The notes under the pieces are model-generated. The model was not told the DNA's origin. It made no database searches and saw only the letters and a program-made list of their open reading frames with translations. DNA of 57,344 nucleotides from a virus, in IMG/VR virus record IMGVR_UViG_3300037010_003065, positions 1 to 57,344 of that record. One strand, written 5' to 3'. Position 1 is the first letter of the stretch, and every line of letters begins with the position of its first letter. A program made the position numbers and the translations under genes. Positions 23,870 to 32,500 of this stretch are shown here, one piece after another.

Positions 23870-24736
23870 ATGAAGAGGAAATTTGCTGCCACTCTAGCAG
23901 AACCTGTTCTAAAACCAGGGGACTGGGAGCGTCTTCACGGCCATCGCATCGGCAAAGGCATGAGCAAACGAGCCGCGCTAATTCCTGGCGCGAGCACCAA
24001 GTACCTGCTCAGTCACTGCACCATCGTGTCGTCTGTGATGGTCGAACCAGACCCGCACGACTACCTCATCAAGCCTGAGTGCTCGCATCTCGTCAACAAT
24101 AACGACGATGCCTGGACGAACGAGGTTCTTGCGCTGAGTCACAAGACCTTCCGCGGTGGTTTCAACTTCGTCGAGCACTTCCAGAACTCGCAAGCCTCAA
24201 AGGGTCACATCCTTGATTCAGTTCTCCGGAAGGTGAACATCGGTGATGCCTGGGTCTACTTCTGCGACATCCTCGTCGCCACCGACTTCCGCCACGAGGA
24301 GTTGGTGAATAAGATTCGGCGTGGTGACACCAAGTACCTATCAATGGGATGCGTCACCGACGTAGTGATCTGCAGCTTCTGCGGACAGCGCATTGGCGAC
24401 TACACTCGGCCATGCTTCCATCTTGCCTACCATAAAGGCCATTTCCTTCCGGATGACGACGGCATTCCACGCCGCGTCGCTGAGCTCTGCGGACATAAGT
24501 CACTGCCTGGTGGCGGTGTCCGATTTGTTGAAGCCTCGTGGGTTGAGACCCCGGCATTCCCGGGCGCAGTTAAGCGCTCAATCATCGCCGACGGCTGGGA
24601 AGGTCCTGTTGTCCAGTTGAAGCGGTCGAAGGAAGCCGGCATCAAGAAGGCCGCAAGCCAGGAGACTGAACTTTCCACGCGCTCTATTGAGATTGCAGCC
24701 TCCAGGGCAGATCTCAACTCTCGTCTCGGGAGGTAA
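23870..24736 (+). CDS. Prohead maturation protease with zinc-binding insert
   Basis: 288 residues from ATG 23870; GTG at 23864 is an alternative with better spacing to GAGG. The central part follows the prohead protease template: VEHFQNSQASKGHILDSV (candidate catalytic His103), WVYFCDILVATDFRHEELVNKIRRGDTKYLSMGC (candidate catalytic Ser158 in the LSMG motif), and later VRFVEASWVETPAFPGAV, which matches the closing E.S.V..PA..GA strand. Directly after the Ser strand is an insert C168-x2-C171 ... C182-x-H184 with His188 and His191, a likely zinc site not usual for this family. The enzyme would cleave scaffold and capsid precursors in the prohead. Next-door scaffold and capsid genes support the call. 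Confidence 0.82.
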   Translation: MKRKFAATLAEPVLKPGDWERLHGHRIGKGMSKRAALIPGASTKYLLSHCTIVSSVMVEPDPHDYLIKPECSHLVNNNDDAWTNEVLALSHKTFRGGFNFVEHFQNSQASKGHILDSVLRKVNIGDAWVYFCDILVATDFRHEELVNKIRRGDTKYLSMGCVTDVVICSFCGQRIGDYTRPCFHLAYHKGHFLPDDDGIPRRVAELCGHKSLPGGGVRFVEASWVETPAFPGAVKRSIIADGWEGPVVQLKRSKEAGIKKAASQETELSTRSIEIAASRADLNSRLGR

Positions 24737-24741
24737 AAACA

Positions 24742-26247
24742 ATGTCAGGACTCTCATCTAAAGGAGGAAGTGCCTTGCCAACCCCTGCTGCTCCCCGTCG
24801 TACGCCTGCGACACTCCGTGAGCGCGTTGAACAGCGACGTGCGAGCGAAGGCCCCAAGGCCGCTCCTGCCAGCGATGTTCGCGCTCGTGTTGCGGCTCTC
24901 CGTGACCGACTCACTCGCAACGCTGCTCCCGCTGTCAAGGCTCCTGTTGTTTCTGCTCCCGCTCAGCGCCTCACGTCCAGGCAGGTCGCCGCGCTGAAGA
25001 CCGCTGCGAAAGTACGCGTCGCTTCGGCATGGACCCTTGCGAAGGCGCTGGTCCCTGGCGCTGAGCCAAAGTTCCAGTATCGCCTGGCTTCGTCCCTCCT
25101 GGACAACCCCACCAACATCCTGACCGCCGCCCTCCGCAACGCCGCGAAGGCCGCGTACTTCTCTCGTGTCGCCGAGACGCTTGAGATCGAGCACAAGGTC
25201 AGCCTCAACGATCTCCTCGAGTCTCCCTCTGTGCTTCAGACCCTGAAGAACGAGCTGGAGAAGGAGCTGAAGGGCGAGGCCAAGACTGCCACTCGCAAGA
25301 AGGCTGACGAGGGCGAAGAGAAGCCTGCGAAGGGCGAAGAGAAGCCTGACGAGGGCGAAGAGAAGCCTGCGAAGGGCGAAGAGGGCATGGAAGGCGAAGA
25401 GGGCATGGAAGGCGAAGAGGGCATGGAAGGCGAAGAGGGCATGGAAGGCGATCCCGCCGCCGAAGCCGAGGAAGAGCTCACCGTCGACGAGAAGGTCGAG
25501 CAGCTGGAAACCCGCGTCGACGCCGTCGAGCAGGAAGTCGCCGAGCTCGAACAGTCCGTACCCGCTGAAGCTGAAGAAGAGATCGACCTCGACAGCATGT
25601 TTGGTGGTGAAGAAGGCGAGATGATGCTGGACGAGAAGATGTCCGCGCTGGCCAACGAGGACGAGGGCATGACCGCTTCAGAAGATGGCAGCGATGCTGA
25701 CTTCTTCGGCCCCTCCAACCTCCGGGCTGGTCTCGAGGGCATGGACGACGTCGACATCTCTGATGCCTCTGACTTCTTCAAGACCACTGTCGCATCCGAG
25801 CAGCCTGACCAGCTCGGCCAGCTCATGGGTGGCCGTCCCCGCAGCGCCAAGGATCTGCGTGCGAACGCCGAATCCGTGGTCGAGCCCGGTGACATCGTCG
25901 ACCACTTCGAATCTGACTTCGCCGGTGATGAGCGCGATGCCGACACTGACCACGAAGATGACATCTTTGCTGAAGTGATCTCCGGCATCAACGAGCCTGA
26001 GTTCAAGCAGGAACACAACACCGCGCCGGCCTTCGAGCTGCCCAAGAGTGCTGTCGCGATCAAGGACAGCCGCAACGCCCAGGCCAAGGCTAAGGCCGCG
26101 GCGGGTGCAGTGAAGACCGTGTCCCGCGGTATGCAGAAGAAGTCCAGCGTGGTCAAGAGCGTGGGTAATCCCGCTCCTGCCCGTACGCAGGCCGACGAAC
26201 GCCGCCGCATCGCCTCCTTGGTCTTCAAGGACGAGGATGAATACTAG
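24742..26247 (+). CDS. Prohead scaffold (core) protein, acidic with coiled coil (501 aa)
   Basis: ATG at 24742 follows GGGAGG by 8 bases; an internal AAAGGAGG before TTG 24775 offers a second possible start. The N-terminal ~170 residues are Ala/Arg/Lys-rich and helical. Then comes a low-complexity acidic region with repeats of GEEKPAK/DE and four copies of GEEGMEG (about residues 185-240), a coiled coil (DEKVEQLETRVDAVEQEVAELEQSV), an acidic stretch and a basic C-terminus (ERRRIASLVFKDEDEY). This charge pattern, the coiled coil and the position between protease and major capsid genes fit a T4 gp22-like core scaffold that is degraded during maturation. A strong terminator follows. Confidence 0.82.
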   Translation: MSGLSSKGGSALPTPAAPRRTPATLRERVEQRRASEGPKAAPASDVRARVAALRDRLTRNAAPAVKAPVVSAPAQRLTSRQVAALKTAAKVRVASAWTLAKALVPGAEPKFQYRLASSLLDNPTNILTAALRNAAKAAYFSRVAETLEIEHKVSLNDLLESPSVLQTLKNELEKELKGEAKTATRKKADEGEEKPAKGEEKPDEGEEKPAKGEEGMEGEEGMEGEEGMEGEEGMEGDPAAEAEEELTVDEKVEQLETRVDAVEQEVAELEQSVPAEAEEEIDLDSMFGGEEGEMMLDEKMSALANEDEGMTASEDGSDADFFGPSNLRAGLEGMDDVDISDASDFFKTTVASEQPDQLGQLMGGRPRSAKDLRANAESVVEPGDIVDHFESDFAGDERDADTDHEDDIFAEVISGINEPEFKQEHNTAPAFELPKSAVAIKDSRNAQAKAKAAAGAVKTVSRGMQKKSSVVKSVGNPAPARTQADERRRIASLVFKDEDEY

Positions 26248-26273
26248 TTCAGCGCGCTACTAAGCGCGTGCAG

Positions 26274-26306
26274 AAAGGGCGAGGTTTTCCTCGCCCTTTT
26301 CTTTTT
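26274..26306 (+). terminator. Rho-independent terminator after the scaffold gene
   Basis: Stem AAAGGGCGAGG / CCTCGCCCTTT (11 bp) with a TTTT loop followed by TTCTTTTT. It lies 27 bases after the scaffold stop and separates it from the decoration/capsid pair, allowing different dosage. Confidence 0.93.
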
Positions 26307-26403
26307 GATTCCAACCCCTATTTTGTACGCGCGTTCTATGTAGAGCTTGTCACCGCGACCGCTCGGAACGATGCAAAAGATGTTCACCCAAGTGGAGGCT
26401 CAA

Positions 26404-26886
26404 GTGAATCTTGAGTTTGAATACTACGGGCAGAACGACGGCACCACGACCCCCGACGTCCCCCTCACCGGTGACCCGGCCGTCGACCAGCCCGTTCTGA
26501 CCGCCGCCGGGTACCTCAGCGGCCGCATCATGGCGCTGGCCTTCTCCGCGACTGCTGGTCGTGGCACGGTCATCGTCCCCTGCGACGGCGCTACCCATGT
26601 ACCCTACGGCACCCTCATCAACGGTCCCGGCAACTACGCCGAGTCCATCGGACCCTCCGGCTCCAAGAAGGCGCCTGTCGTCCGCGCCATGCCCAAGTTC
26701 AAGGTTCCCGCCCAGTCCTTCGTGGCCACCCCCACCAAGGCCTACAAGGTCGGTGACCCCTTGTACTGCGGCACCGGCGCGAGCGTCGGCCTCTGGACCG
26801 CGGACGCCAACGGCCCGCAGACTGGCATCTGCACTCATGTACCGAGCGCTGCTGAGCCCTGGCTCGGCGTCGCCCAGTCCTTCTAA
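26404..26886 (+). CDS. Capsid decoration-like protein (160 aa)
   Basis: GTG at 26404 is chosen because GGAGG lies 5 bases upstream; in-frame ATG codons at 26371 and 26380 and TTG at 26347 lack such a site. The protein is beta-rich and small: MNLEFEYYGQNDGTTTPDVPLTGDP ... AGYLSGRIMALAFSATAGRGTVIVPCDGATHVPYGTLINGPG ... PTKAYKVGDPLYCGTGASVGLWT. A gene of this size and fold just upstream of a major capsid gene is usually a head decoration or stabilisation protein. The promoter for this post-terminator transcript should lie in 26307-26403, but no consensus is clear. Confidence 0.62.
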   Translation: MNLEFEYYGQNDGTTTPDVPLTGDPAVDQPVLTAAGYLSGRIMALAFSATAGRGTVIVPCDGATHVPYGTLINGPGNYAESIGPSGSKKAPVVRAMPKFKVPAQSFVATPTKAYKVGDPLYCGTGASVGLWTADANGPQTGICTHVPSAAEPWLGVAQSF

Positions 26887-26906
26887 GCGGAAAGGAGAAA
26901 CAGACC

Positions 26907-27809
26907 ATGCGTACCCTTTCTCGTACCCAGCAGCAGATGCAGCAGCTCGGTCAGCTCCTCAAGAGCGCGGCTGGCCGTCAGAAGCTCGCCGGCGCCCTCG
27001 GACCCAGCCTCCGTCGTCGCCGTGACTACCTCTCCATCGCCCGCAAGGCCCTGATGGTCGAAACCCTGCCGGACGGCGCCCTGCCGATCTACGACAAGGA
27101 ATTCGACGAGACCGGCCGCTCCTTCATCGAAGCCTTCGTGGTCGGTGAAGAAGGTGGCGACGTGGTCAAGGTCATCAAGCCCAAGCGCGTGACCGTGCCC
27201 ACGTTCGACATCACCAGCCAGCCGATGATCCCCATCACCCAGATCAAGGAACGCCGCTTCGACGTCGTCGAGCGCACCCTGAATCTGGCCAAGGCTGAAG
27301 TCGGTGCTTCCGAGGACGCCTACGTCTTCGGCGTGTTCGACGCCATTGGTGACGCCGCCGCTGGCAAGCCCGTGGATGACGTGATCTACAACGTCGACTA
27401 CCTGATCGGGTCCAAGATCACCCCCGATCCCCTCGCTGACTGCTTCGGCCAGATCGAGCGTCATGACCTCTCCTGCGCGTACGTGTTCCTGAATCCCCGG
27501 GATTACACGGACATCCGCAAGTGGACCGACGCGAACGTCGACCGTGAGACCGAGCGCAAGTTGCTCAAGACCGGCGTCATGGGCTACCTGTGGGGTTCCA
27601 CCCTCCTGCAGTCCAGGAAGGTCGCCCTCGGCACTCTCTACGTCCTTGCGGATGCTGAGTTCCTGGGCGTCATCCCCGAGCGCATCCCCCTGACCGTGAT
27701 GTCGGCCGACCGGCCTGACCTCCGCCAGATCGGCTTCTCGATCTTCGAGAACCTTGGCGTGCTCGTGTTCAACCCCTCGGGCATCCAGCGGGGCAAGATC
27801 AGCCGGTAA
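26907..27809 (+). CDS. Major capsid protein (300 aa)
   Basis: ATG at 26907 follows AAAGGAG by 9 bases. The protein has the layout of an HK97-fold capsid subunit of the shorter kind: a helical N-terminal segment (MQQLGQLLKSAAGRQKLAGALG), an E-loop-like strand pair (LPIYDKEFDETGRSFIEAFVVGEEGGDVV), FDITSQPMIPITQIKERRFDVVERTLNLAKAEVG, a long spine-helix-like region, the LNPRDYTDIRKW element, and a C-terminal beta segment (ERIPLTVMSADRPDLRQIGFSIFENLGVLVFNPSGI). Strict C/G-ending codons, flanking terminators and position after protease and scaffold genes fit the most abundant head protein. Confidence 0.85.
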   Translation: MRTLSRTQQQMQQLGQLLKSAAGRQKLAGALGPSLRRRRDYLSIARKALMVETLPDGALPIYDKEFDETGRSFIEAFVVGEEGGDVVKVIKPKRVTVPTFDITSQPMIPITQIKERRFDVVERTLNLAKAEVGASEDAYVFGVFDAIGDAAAGKPVDDVIYNVDYLIGSKITPDPLADCFGQIERHDLSCAYVFLNPRDYTDIRKWTDANVDRETERKLLKTGVMGYLWGSTLLQSRKVALGTLYVLADAEFLGVIPERIPLTVMSADRPDLRQIGFSIFENLGVLVFNPSGIQRGKISR

Positions 27810-27832
27810 GCGCAAGCTGACTGTCTGCAAGT

Positions 27833-27865
27833 GAAGAGCCTCGCTTCGGTGAGGCTCTTCTAGTA
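27833..27865 (+). terminator. Terminator after the major capsid gene
   Basis: Stem GAAGAGCCTC / GAGGCTCTTC (10 bp) with loop GCTTCGGT, followed by TAGTATCT. The T-tract is poor, so termination may be partial, letting some transcripts continue into 27921. Confidence 0.75.
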
Positions 27866-27920
27866 TCTGGGGAATGTCGGGAACACTGACTTTCAGCTTC
27901 TTCCTCTGGAGGACCTCTCA

Positions 27921-28481
27921 ATGCAGAAGTCGTATGTCGTGAAATTGACCGTGTTCTTCTCCGACGTGGACATCTATGTCCGCGAAGGGGACGTGTGCGT
28001 TCACACACCCACCGAAAACAAGCTCACGATCTACCGTGGTGGTGAGATCCTGAAGACGTGCGTGCGCACCACCGACTCCATCGAGTCGATGGTGAAGCTC
28101 GGCTGGATCAAGCATCACCAGCCAGCCGCTGAGGAAGCGCCTGCACCCGTCGTCGTGGAGTCCGCACACGTGAAGGTCAACGAGCCCCAGTCTGATCCGA
28201 AGGTCGCTGGCGAAGCGCCTGAGCCCAAGACCGACGAGTCCAAGACCGACGAGTCCAAGACCGACGAGTCTAAGACTGAAGGCGAAGAGGACGAGAGCGA
28301 GGACGACGCGAAGAGCGACGAGTCTGCGAACGCCGAGTCCAACGACGAGTCTGCGAACGCCGAGTCCAACGACGAGTCTGCGAACGCCGAGTCCAACGAC
28401 GAGTCTGCGAACGCCGAGTCCAACGACGAGAAGGTCGAAGCCCCCGTGAAGAAGACGAAGAAGGCCAAGACCACCAAGTAA
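27921..28481 (+). CDS. Head-associated protein with acidic tandem repeats (186 aa)
   Basis: ATG at 27921 follows GGAGG by 8 bases. A ~70-residue globular N-terminus (SYVVKLTVFFSDVDIYVREGDVCVHTPTENKLTIYRGGEILKTC) is followed by a disordered acidic tail. The tail has three DESKT units (15-bp repeats from 28227) and four DESANAESN units (27-bp repeats at 28317-28424), ending in a basic KKTKKAKTTK. The split between an acidic repeat arm and a basic tip suggests a flexible virion surface or scaffold-interacting arm; this is inference. Confidence 0.72.
   Translation: MQKSYVVKLTVFFSDVDIYVREGDVCVHTPTENKLTIYRGGEILKTCVRTTDSIESMVKLGWIKHHQPAAEEAPAPVVVESAHVKVNEPQSDPKVAGEAPEPKTDESKTDESKTDESKTEGEEDESEDDAKSDESANAESNDESANAESNDESANAESNDESANAESNDEKVEAPVKKTKKAKTTK
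28227..28271 (+). repeat. 15-bp tandem repeat, 3 copies
   Basis: Three units of AAGACCGACGAGTCC (last unit has one T for C change) inside the acidic tail of the gene at 27921, encoding KTDES. Confidence 0.92.
28317..28424 (+). repeat. 27-bp tandem repeat, 4 exact copies
   Basis: Four identical units encoding DESANAESN within the gene at 27921. Exact identity at the DNA level implies recent expansion by slippage, so copy number may vary between related phages. Confidence 0.95.
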
Positions 28482-28491
28482 GGAGTACGTC

Positions 28492-29508
28492 GTGGCGGAC
28501 CTATGGGCACGGACGTCGTGGCGGCGTCTGCGAGGGCGGACTACTAAAGTTGCATTCTCCATTACGGAGCTCGTGCAACTGACGTCCGACTTCTCAACGA
28601 AGTACGCGCCAGGATGCACTGCCTACACGATCAGGACTGACCCCTCTACGTTCCTGTTGGTCTACCAAGTCAAGTGCAAGAAGAAGGACAGCAAGGGCAG
28701 GATGGTTTCGAACCCGAACGGCCATACCGTCCGGATCAAGTTCGATCCCTCGAAAATTGAGGACAGCTCCACCGTCGACAACCTCGATGTGAAGGTCAGC
28801 TGCTCTTGCCCCGCTTTCCTGTATTGGGGCGCGCAGTGGAATCTGGGCGAAGGTGACGCCCTCTACAACAAGAAGAACCCCAGGCCCCTGTACCAAGCTC
28901 CCACGGATCCCCAGCGGTTCCAGAACATCATCTGCAAGCACATCAAGACCGTTGCAGACAAGCTCGGGCCTCTGGTCGAGAAGATCATAAATCGGTACCG
29001 TGATGCCGCGGCGAAGCAGAAACATGAAGAGGATCTGCGGCAGATCGAGACTGAAAAGATCGTTCAGCAGCAGGAGACTGATGAGGCTGAGAAGAAGGAG
29101 CCGGCGACGCAGTCTGGACCAGTGAAGGAGAAGACAAAACCGAAGAAAGAGAAGCCCAAGGCTCCGAAGAAGGAACCTGCACCGGCGTCCCCTGCGGTCA
29201 AGCGCGTCTCCCCTTCGAGGCCTGCGCCGAAGTCAGTTGGGCCCACGCCCGCGCCTGAACCTGAGGAAGCGGAAGTCCCCGCAGAAGAAGCGCCAACGCC
29301 AACGCCAACGCCAACGCCGGAACCGGAACCTAAACAGCCGAAGCAAGAACCTGAGGCCGCGCCGGAAAAGCAAACTCCGGTTAAGGAGGTCATTAAAAAG
29401 AAGGAGCCGGAGGAGCCGAACGTCACCACGTTCTTTGATGACGATGATGACGAGATCATCAAGATCAATCGGTTGCTGAAAGCGCTGCCTCTCGCGTTAC
29501 GGGAGTAA
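28492..29508 (+). CDS. SWIM-type zinc-finger protein with Pro/Lys/Glu-rich tail (338 aa)
   Basis: GTG at 28492 follows AAGGAG by 6 bases. The N-terminal ~150 residues contain a SWIM-like pattern: VKVSCSCPAFLYWGAQW ... IICKHIKTV, that is Cys-x-Cys then Cys-x-His about 50 residues later. SWIM fingers bind DNA or proteins. The C-terminal half is low-complexity: a charged helix (KQKHEEDLRQIETEKIVQQQETDEAEKKE), then Lys/Pro and Pro/Thr repeats (TPTPTPTPEPEP) and a terminal FFDDDDDEIIKINRLLKALP. Four bases before the next start, so probably co-translated. Head-associated role inferred from context only. Confidence 0.72.
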   Translation: MADLWARTSWRRLRGRTTKVAFSITELVQLTSDFSTKYAPGCTAYTIRTDPSTFLLVYQVKCKKKDSKGRMVSNPNGHTVRIKFDPSKIEDSSTVDNLDVKVSCSCPAFLYWGAQWNLGEGDALYNKKNPRPLYQAPTDPQRFQNIICKHIKTVADKLGPLVEKIINRYRDAAAKQKHEEDLRQIETEKIVQQQETDEAEKKEPATQSGPVKEKTKPKKEKPKAPKKEPAPASPAVKRVSPSRPAPKSVGPTPAPEPEEAEVPAEEAPTPTPTPTPEPEPKQPKQEPEAAPEKQTPVKEVIKKKEPEEPNVTTFFDDDDDEIIKINRLLKALPLALRE

Positions 29509-29510
29509 TA

Positions 29511-32500
29511 ATGTCAGCGCAGCTTACATACAACATGATGACCACCAGGGGTACATCCGGGTGGGAGGGAGGCGGGTCTTCTTTTTGGGGTGTTACCCCA
29601 ACTAACAGCAATAGTCCTGCACTGTCTCCGGGCATAACTGGTACTTTTGCAGGTGTGTCGGGCACGTGGACCGTTACGTCTTTTGACGCTGAGCATGGCG
29701 TTGTAAGTTTAAGCCCGGCCATAAACTTAGATGCTTTTCCGTTAACGCTGCAGCAGGCGTGGCCGTGGGCGGGGCCGGGCTGCGGAACTTATGCGTTGCC
29801 GCTATTTACGGCTACCTTTACGGCAGTTCCAACAATTACGAATTTTGTAGTATCTCCTTTGTCTTTGGATGCCGGTGCAACGGTTACTATTGACATCGGC
29901 TACGAGTATGCCGGTAATAACGCCATCAATGCTGGCACGGGCGCTTGGTATTTGCATTGGATTCCTACGTCTGCGGATTCATGGTGTATTCGCTTTCCGC
30001 TTCGTGTACAGCAGAAAGCGGGTGTGTACACTTACGGAGATGTTTCTAACGCAACCCCGCTGTCGACAGCGGGGTCTGTGTTCCATGGTTACAATATGCC
30101 GTACGGCGGGAAACCGTATATCGACTACGGCGTAAATAAGCTGTGCGGGTATCTAGCAGACGTACAAAATATGTCTGGTATAAGCGCTGCTGTTAGATAC
30201 GTTAATCTTCCTTCAGTATTGTATTCTTCAGAAATGTATCTTGATTACATAGAGGTTTGGGGAACTGGTAAAGGTACATTTGATTTTACGCTTACCGCGC
30301 GTGATACGGTCGCTTCAGACGCCTCGCCTTATCGCGTAATGATCGCAGTTGGGACTGGTACAGATTCTCAAGGATTTTTCCCAGCGCATAGTGCGTCTTC
30401 CAACATTCCAGATGTGTCACTGCGGGCTTACCCAGCAGGCGGCGGCGCTTCGTACTCGATCGCAGATGCTACACCCGAAGTCTTGGCGACGGGGCGTACA
30501 AGATTTTACGATAACCCAACAACCTCAACGACATATACACTCGTTGTGGGTGCCGGTATCTATGGCCCATTCCCGCCGGCGAGTCAGAGCATCTCTGTTG
30601 AAGTCTCTGCTATTACGGTAGCGCCTCCTTATACGTCTAACGGTCAAACTACAGTTACAGCCGGTTATCAACTTCAGTGGTATCACGGTGCCATAACTGG
30701 TGTAACAGATTCTCATGTCTATTGGTCTACAAACGGTGGAACGCTAAGTAGCAGCTACTCAGCAGACCCGTATGTGTATCTCACAGCTGGACAACAGCCT
30801 GGTACATACACAATTTGGAATTACGCGCCTGTCAACTATCCCCAAGGCGCGAAGGCGTCAGCCACGTACACGGTCATTCCTGCGCCATCCATCCAGGCGT
30901 TCTACGTCGACGCGTCGACCATCACGGCTGGCCACGCTATCACTACACACTACACATACCAGGATGGCAGTGGCCGCCTCACGTATCCGGACAGCAACGG
31001 CAACTCCATCACTTCCGCGACGAGCGGCAACACCTTCACCACCGACCCCATCAATCAGGTAGGTTCCTACAGCATCACGCTGACGGTTCAGAACGCGCTC
31101 AATCAGGGCACGGCAAGCCGGAACCTCACCGTCACGGTCGTGGCTCCGCCTGTCATCGGAAGCTTCACAGCCTCTCCGAATTCGCCCCTCTACGGCGACT
31201 CCGTGACCTTGCACCCCGTGTTCTCATCGGGCGTCGGCGTCATCAGCGGTATCGGACAGGTCGTCAGCGGTGGCGGGTACGCAGTGCCAAACCTGACAAC
31301 GTACACGACCTTCACTCTCACAGTCACGAACGCCGCCGGCGACTCCGTCTCAGCTACGCTCGGCGTCAACCCTCAAACGCCCGCGGTCTCAAACATCACG
31401 CCTGCGAATCCGTCTGATCTCTACGGCACCGCGCTTGATTTCGATGCCGTCGTCACGGGTGCTGTCAACACCGCCGTTCAGTGGTCAGTCGACAACGTCG
31501 TAGGCGGCAATAGCACCGTTGGTACCATCTCAGCGTCTGGTCTCTACACGGCCCCGTCAGCGGCTGGCTCGCACACCATCAAGGCCGCAGCTGCTGCGCT
31601 CACGAGCGTCTTCAAAACGACAACCGTGACGGTGATTCCCCCCGCTTCCGCGCAGCTGACGGTGAACAACAGCAATCCCCTCTACGGCGCCAACGTCACC
31701 CTCACACCAACGTACGCCAACGGCACCGCGGTGCTCGGTACGTACCAGGGCGGCAACGACATCTCCGGCAGCCTCGTCTCCGGACAAGGCATCTCAGCCG
31801 GACCTGTCACGACCGTGATGACGTACTGGCTCCGTGTCACGGGTCCTCTAGGGGACATTCACGACGCGTCTGTGCCTGTGAACCCAAAGAACGTGACGAT
31901 GCTGCCTCTGACGCCGGCGGGGATCACTCGATCCATCTCGACGCAGACCCAGTTCGCCACCGCTGTTTCCAACGCTGTGAACACCGGCATCAACTGGTCC
32001 TGCTCCGCTGGTTCTATCGACGCCAACGGCCTCTGGACGGCGCCTGCTGCTCCGAATGCAAACGTCACCATCACGGCGACGTCGAAAGCGAATGGCAGCG
32101 TCAGCGTCTCTACGACAGCAAACGTAGTGCCGCTCGTAGCGGTGACAACCTTCGACGCCACGCCTTCAACGATTCCTTACGGTGGTACCTCCAGCATCCA
32201 CCTTGTGTTCCAGAACGCAGTCTCCGCGCATCTGAGCGGTGGGACACTGTCACAGGACGTGACGACGGGCCAGTACATCACCACGCCCGCTCTCAAGACA
32301 ACCACCGTCTACACCTTCACCGGCACCAATGTCGCCAACGATACCATCACGCAGACGCTCACTGTGACCGTCCAGCCCGTGGTTTTGTCGCCCATCACCA
32401 CCATCACGCCCTACGTGGTCGCGGGCCGTCCCATTGCCTTCACGGCCACTGTGACGCAGGCGGTGGACACCAACGTTGTCTGGTATGCTGTTGGACCTGG

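Noticed and set aside
25236-26228. Minus-strand Ser-rich open frame (330 codons) opposite the scaffold gene
   Set aside because: Mirror image of Glu/Lys repeats in the scaffold; the plus strand has start, ribosome binding site and terminator.
28227-28424. Regular short repeats considered as a CRISPR-like array
   Set aside because: Units are contiguous without spacers, in frame, and encode an acidic protein tail.
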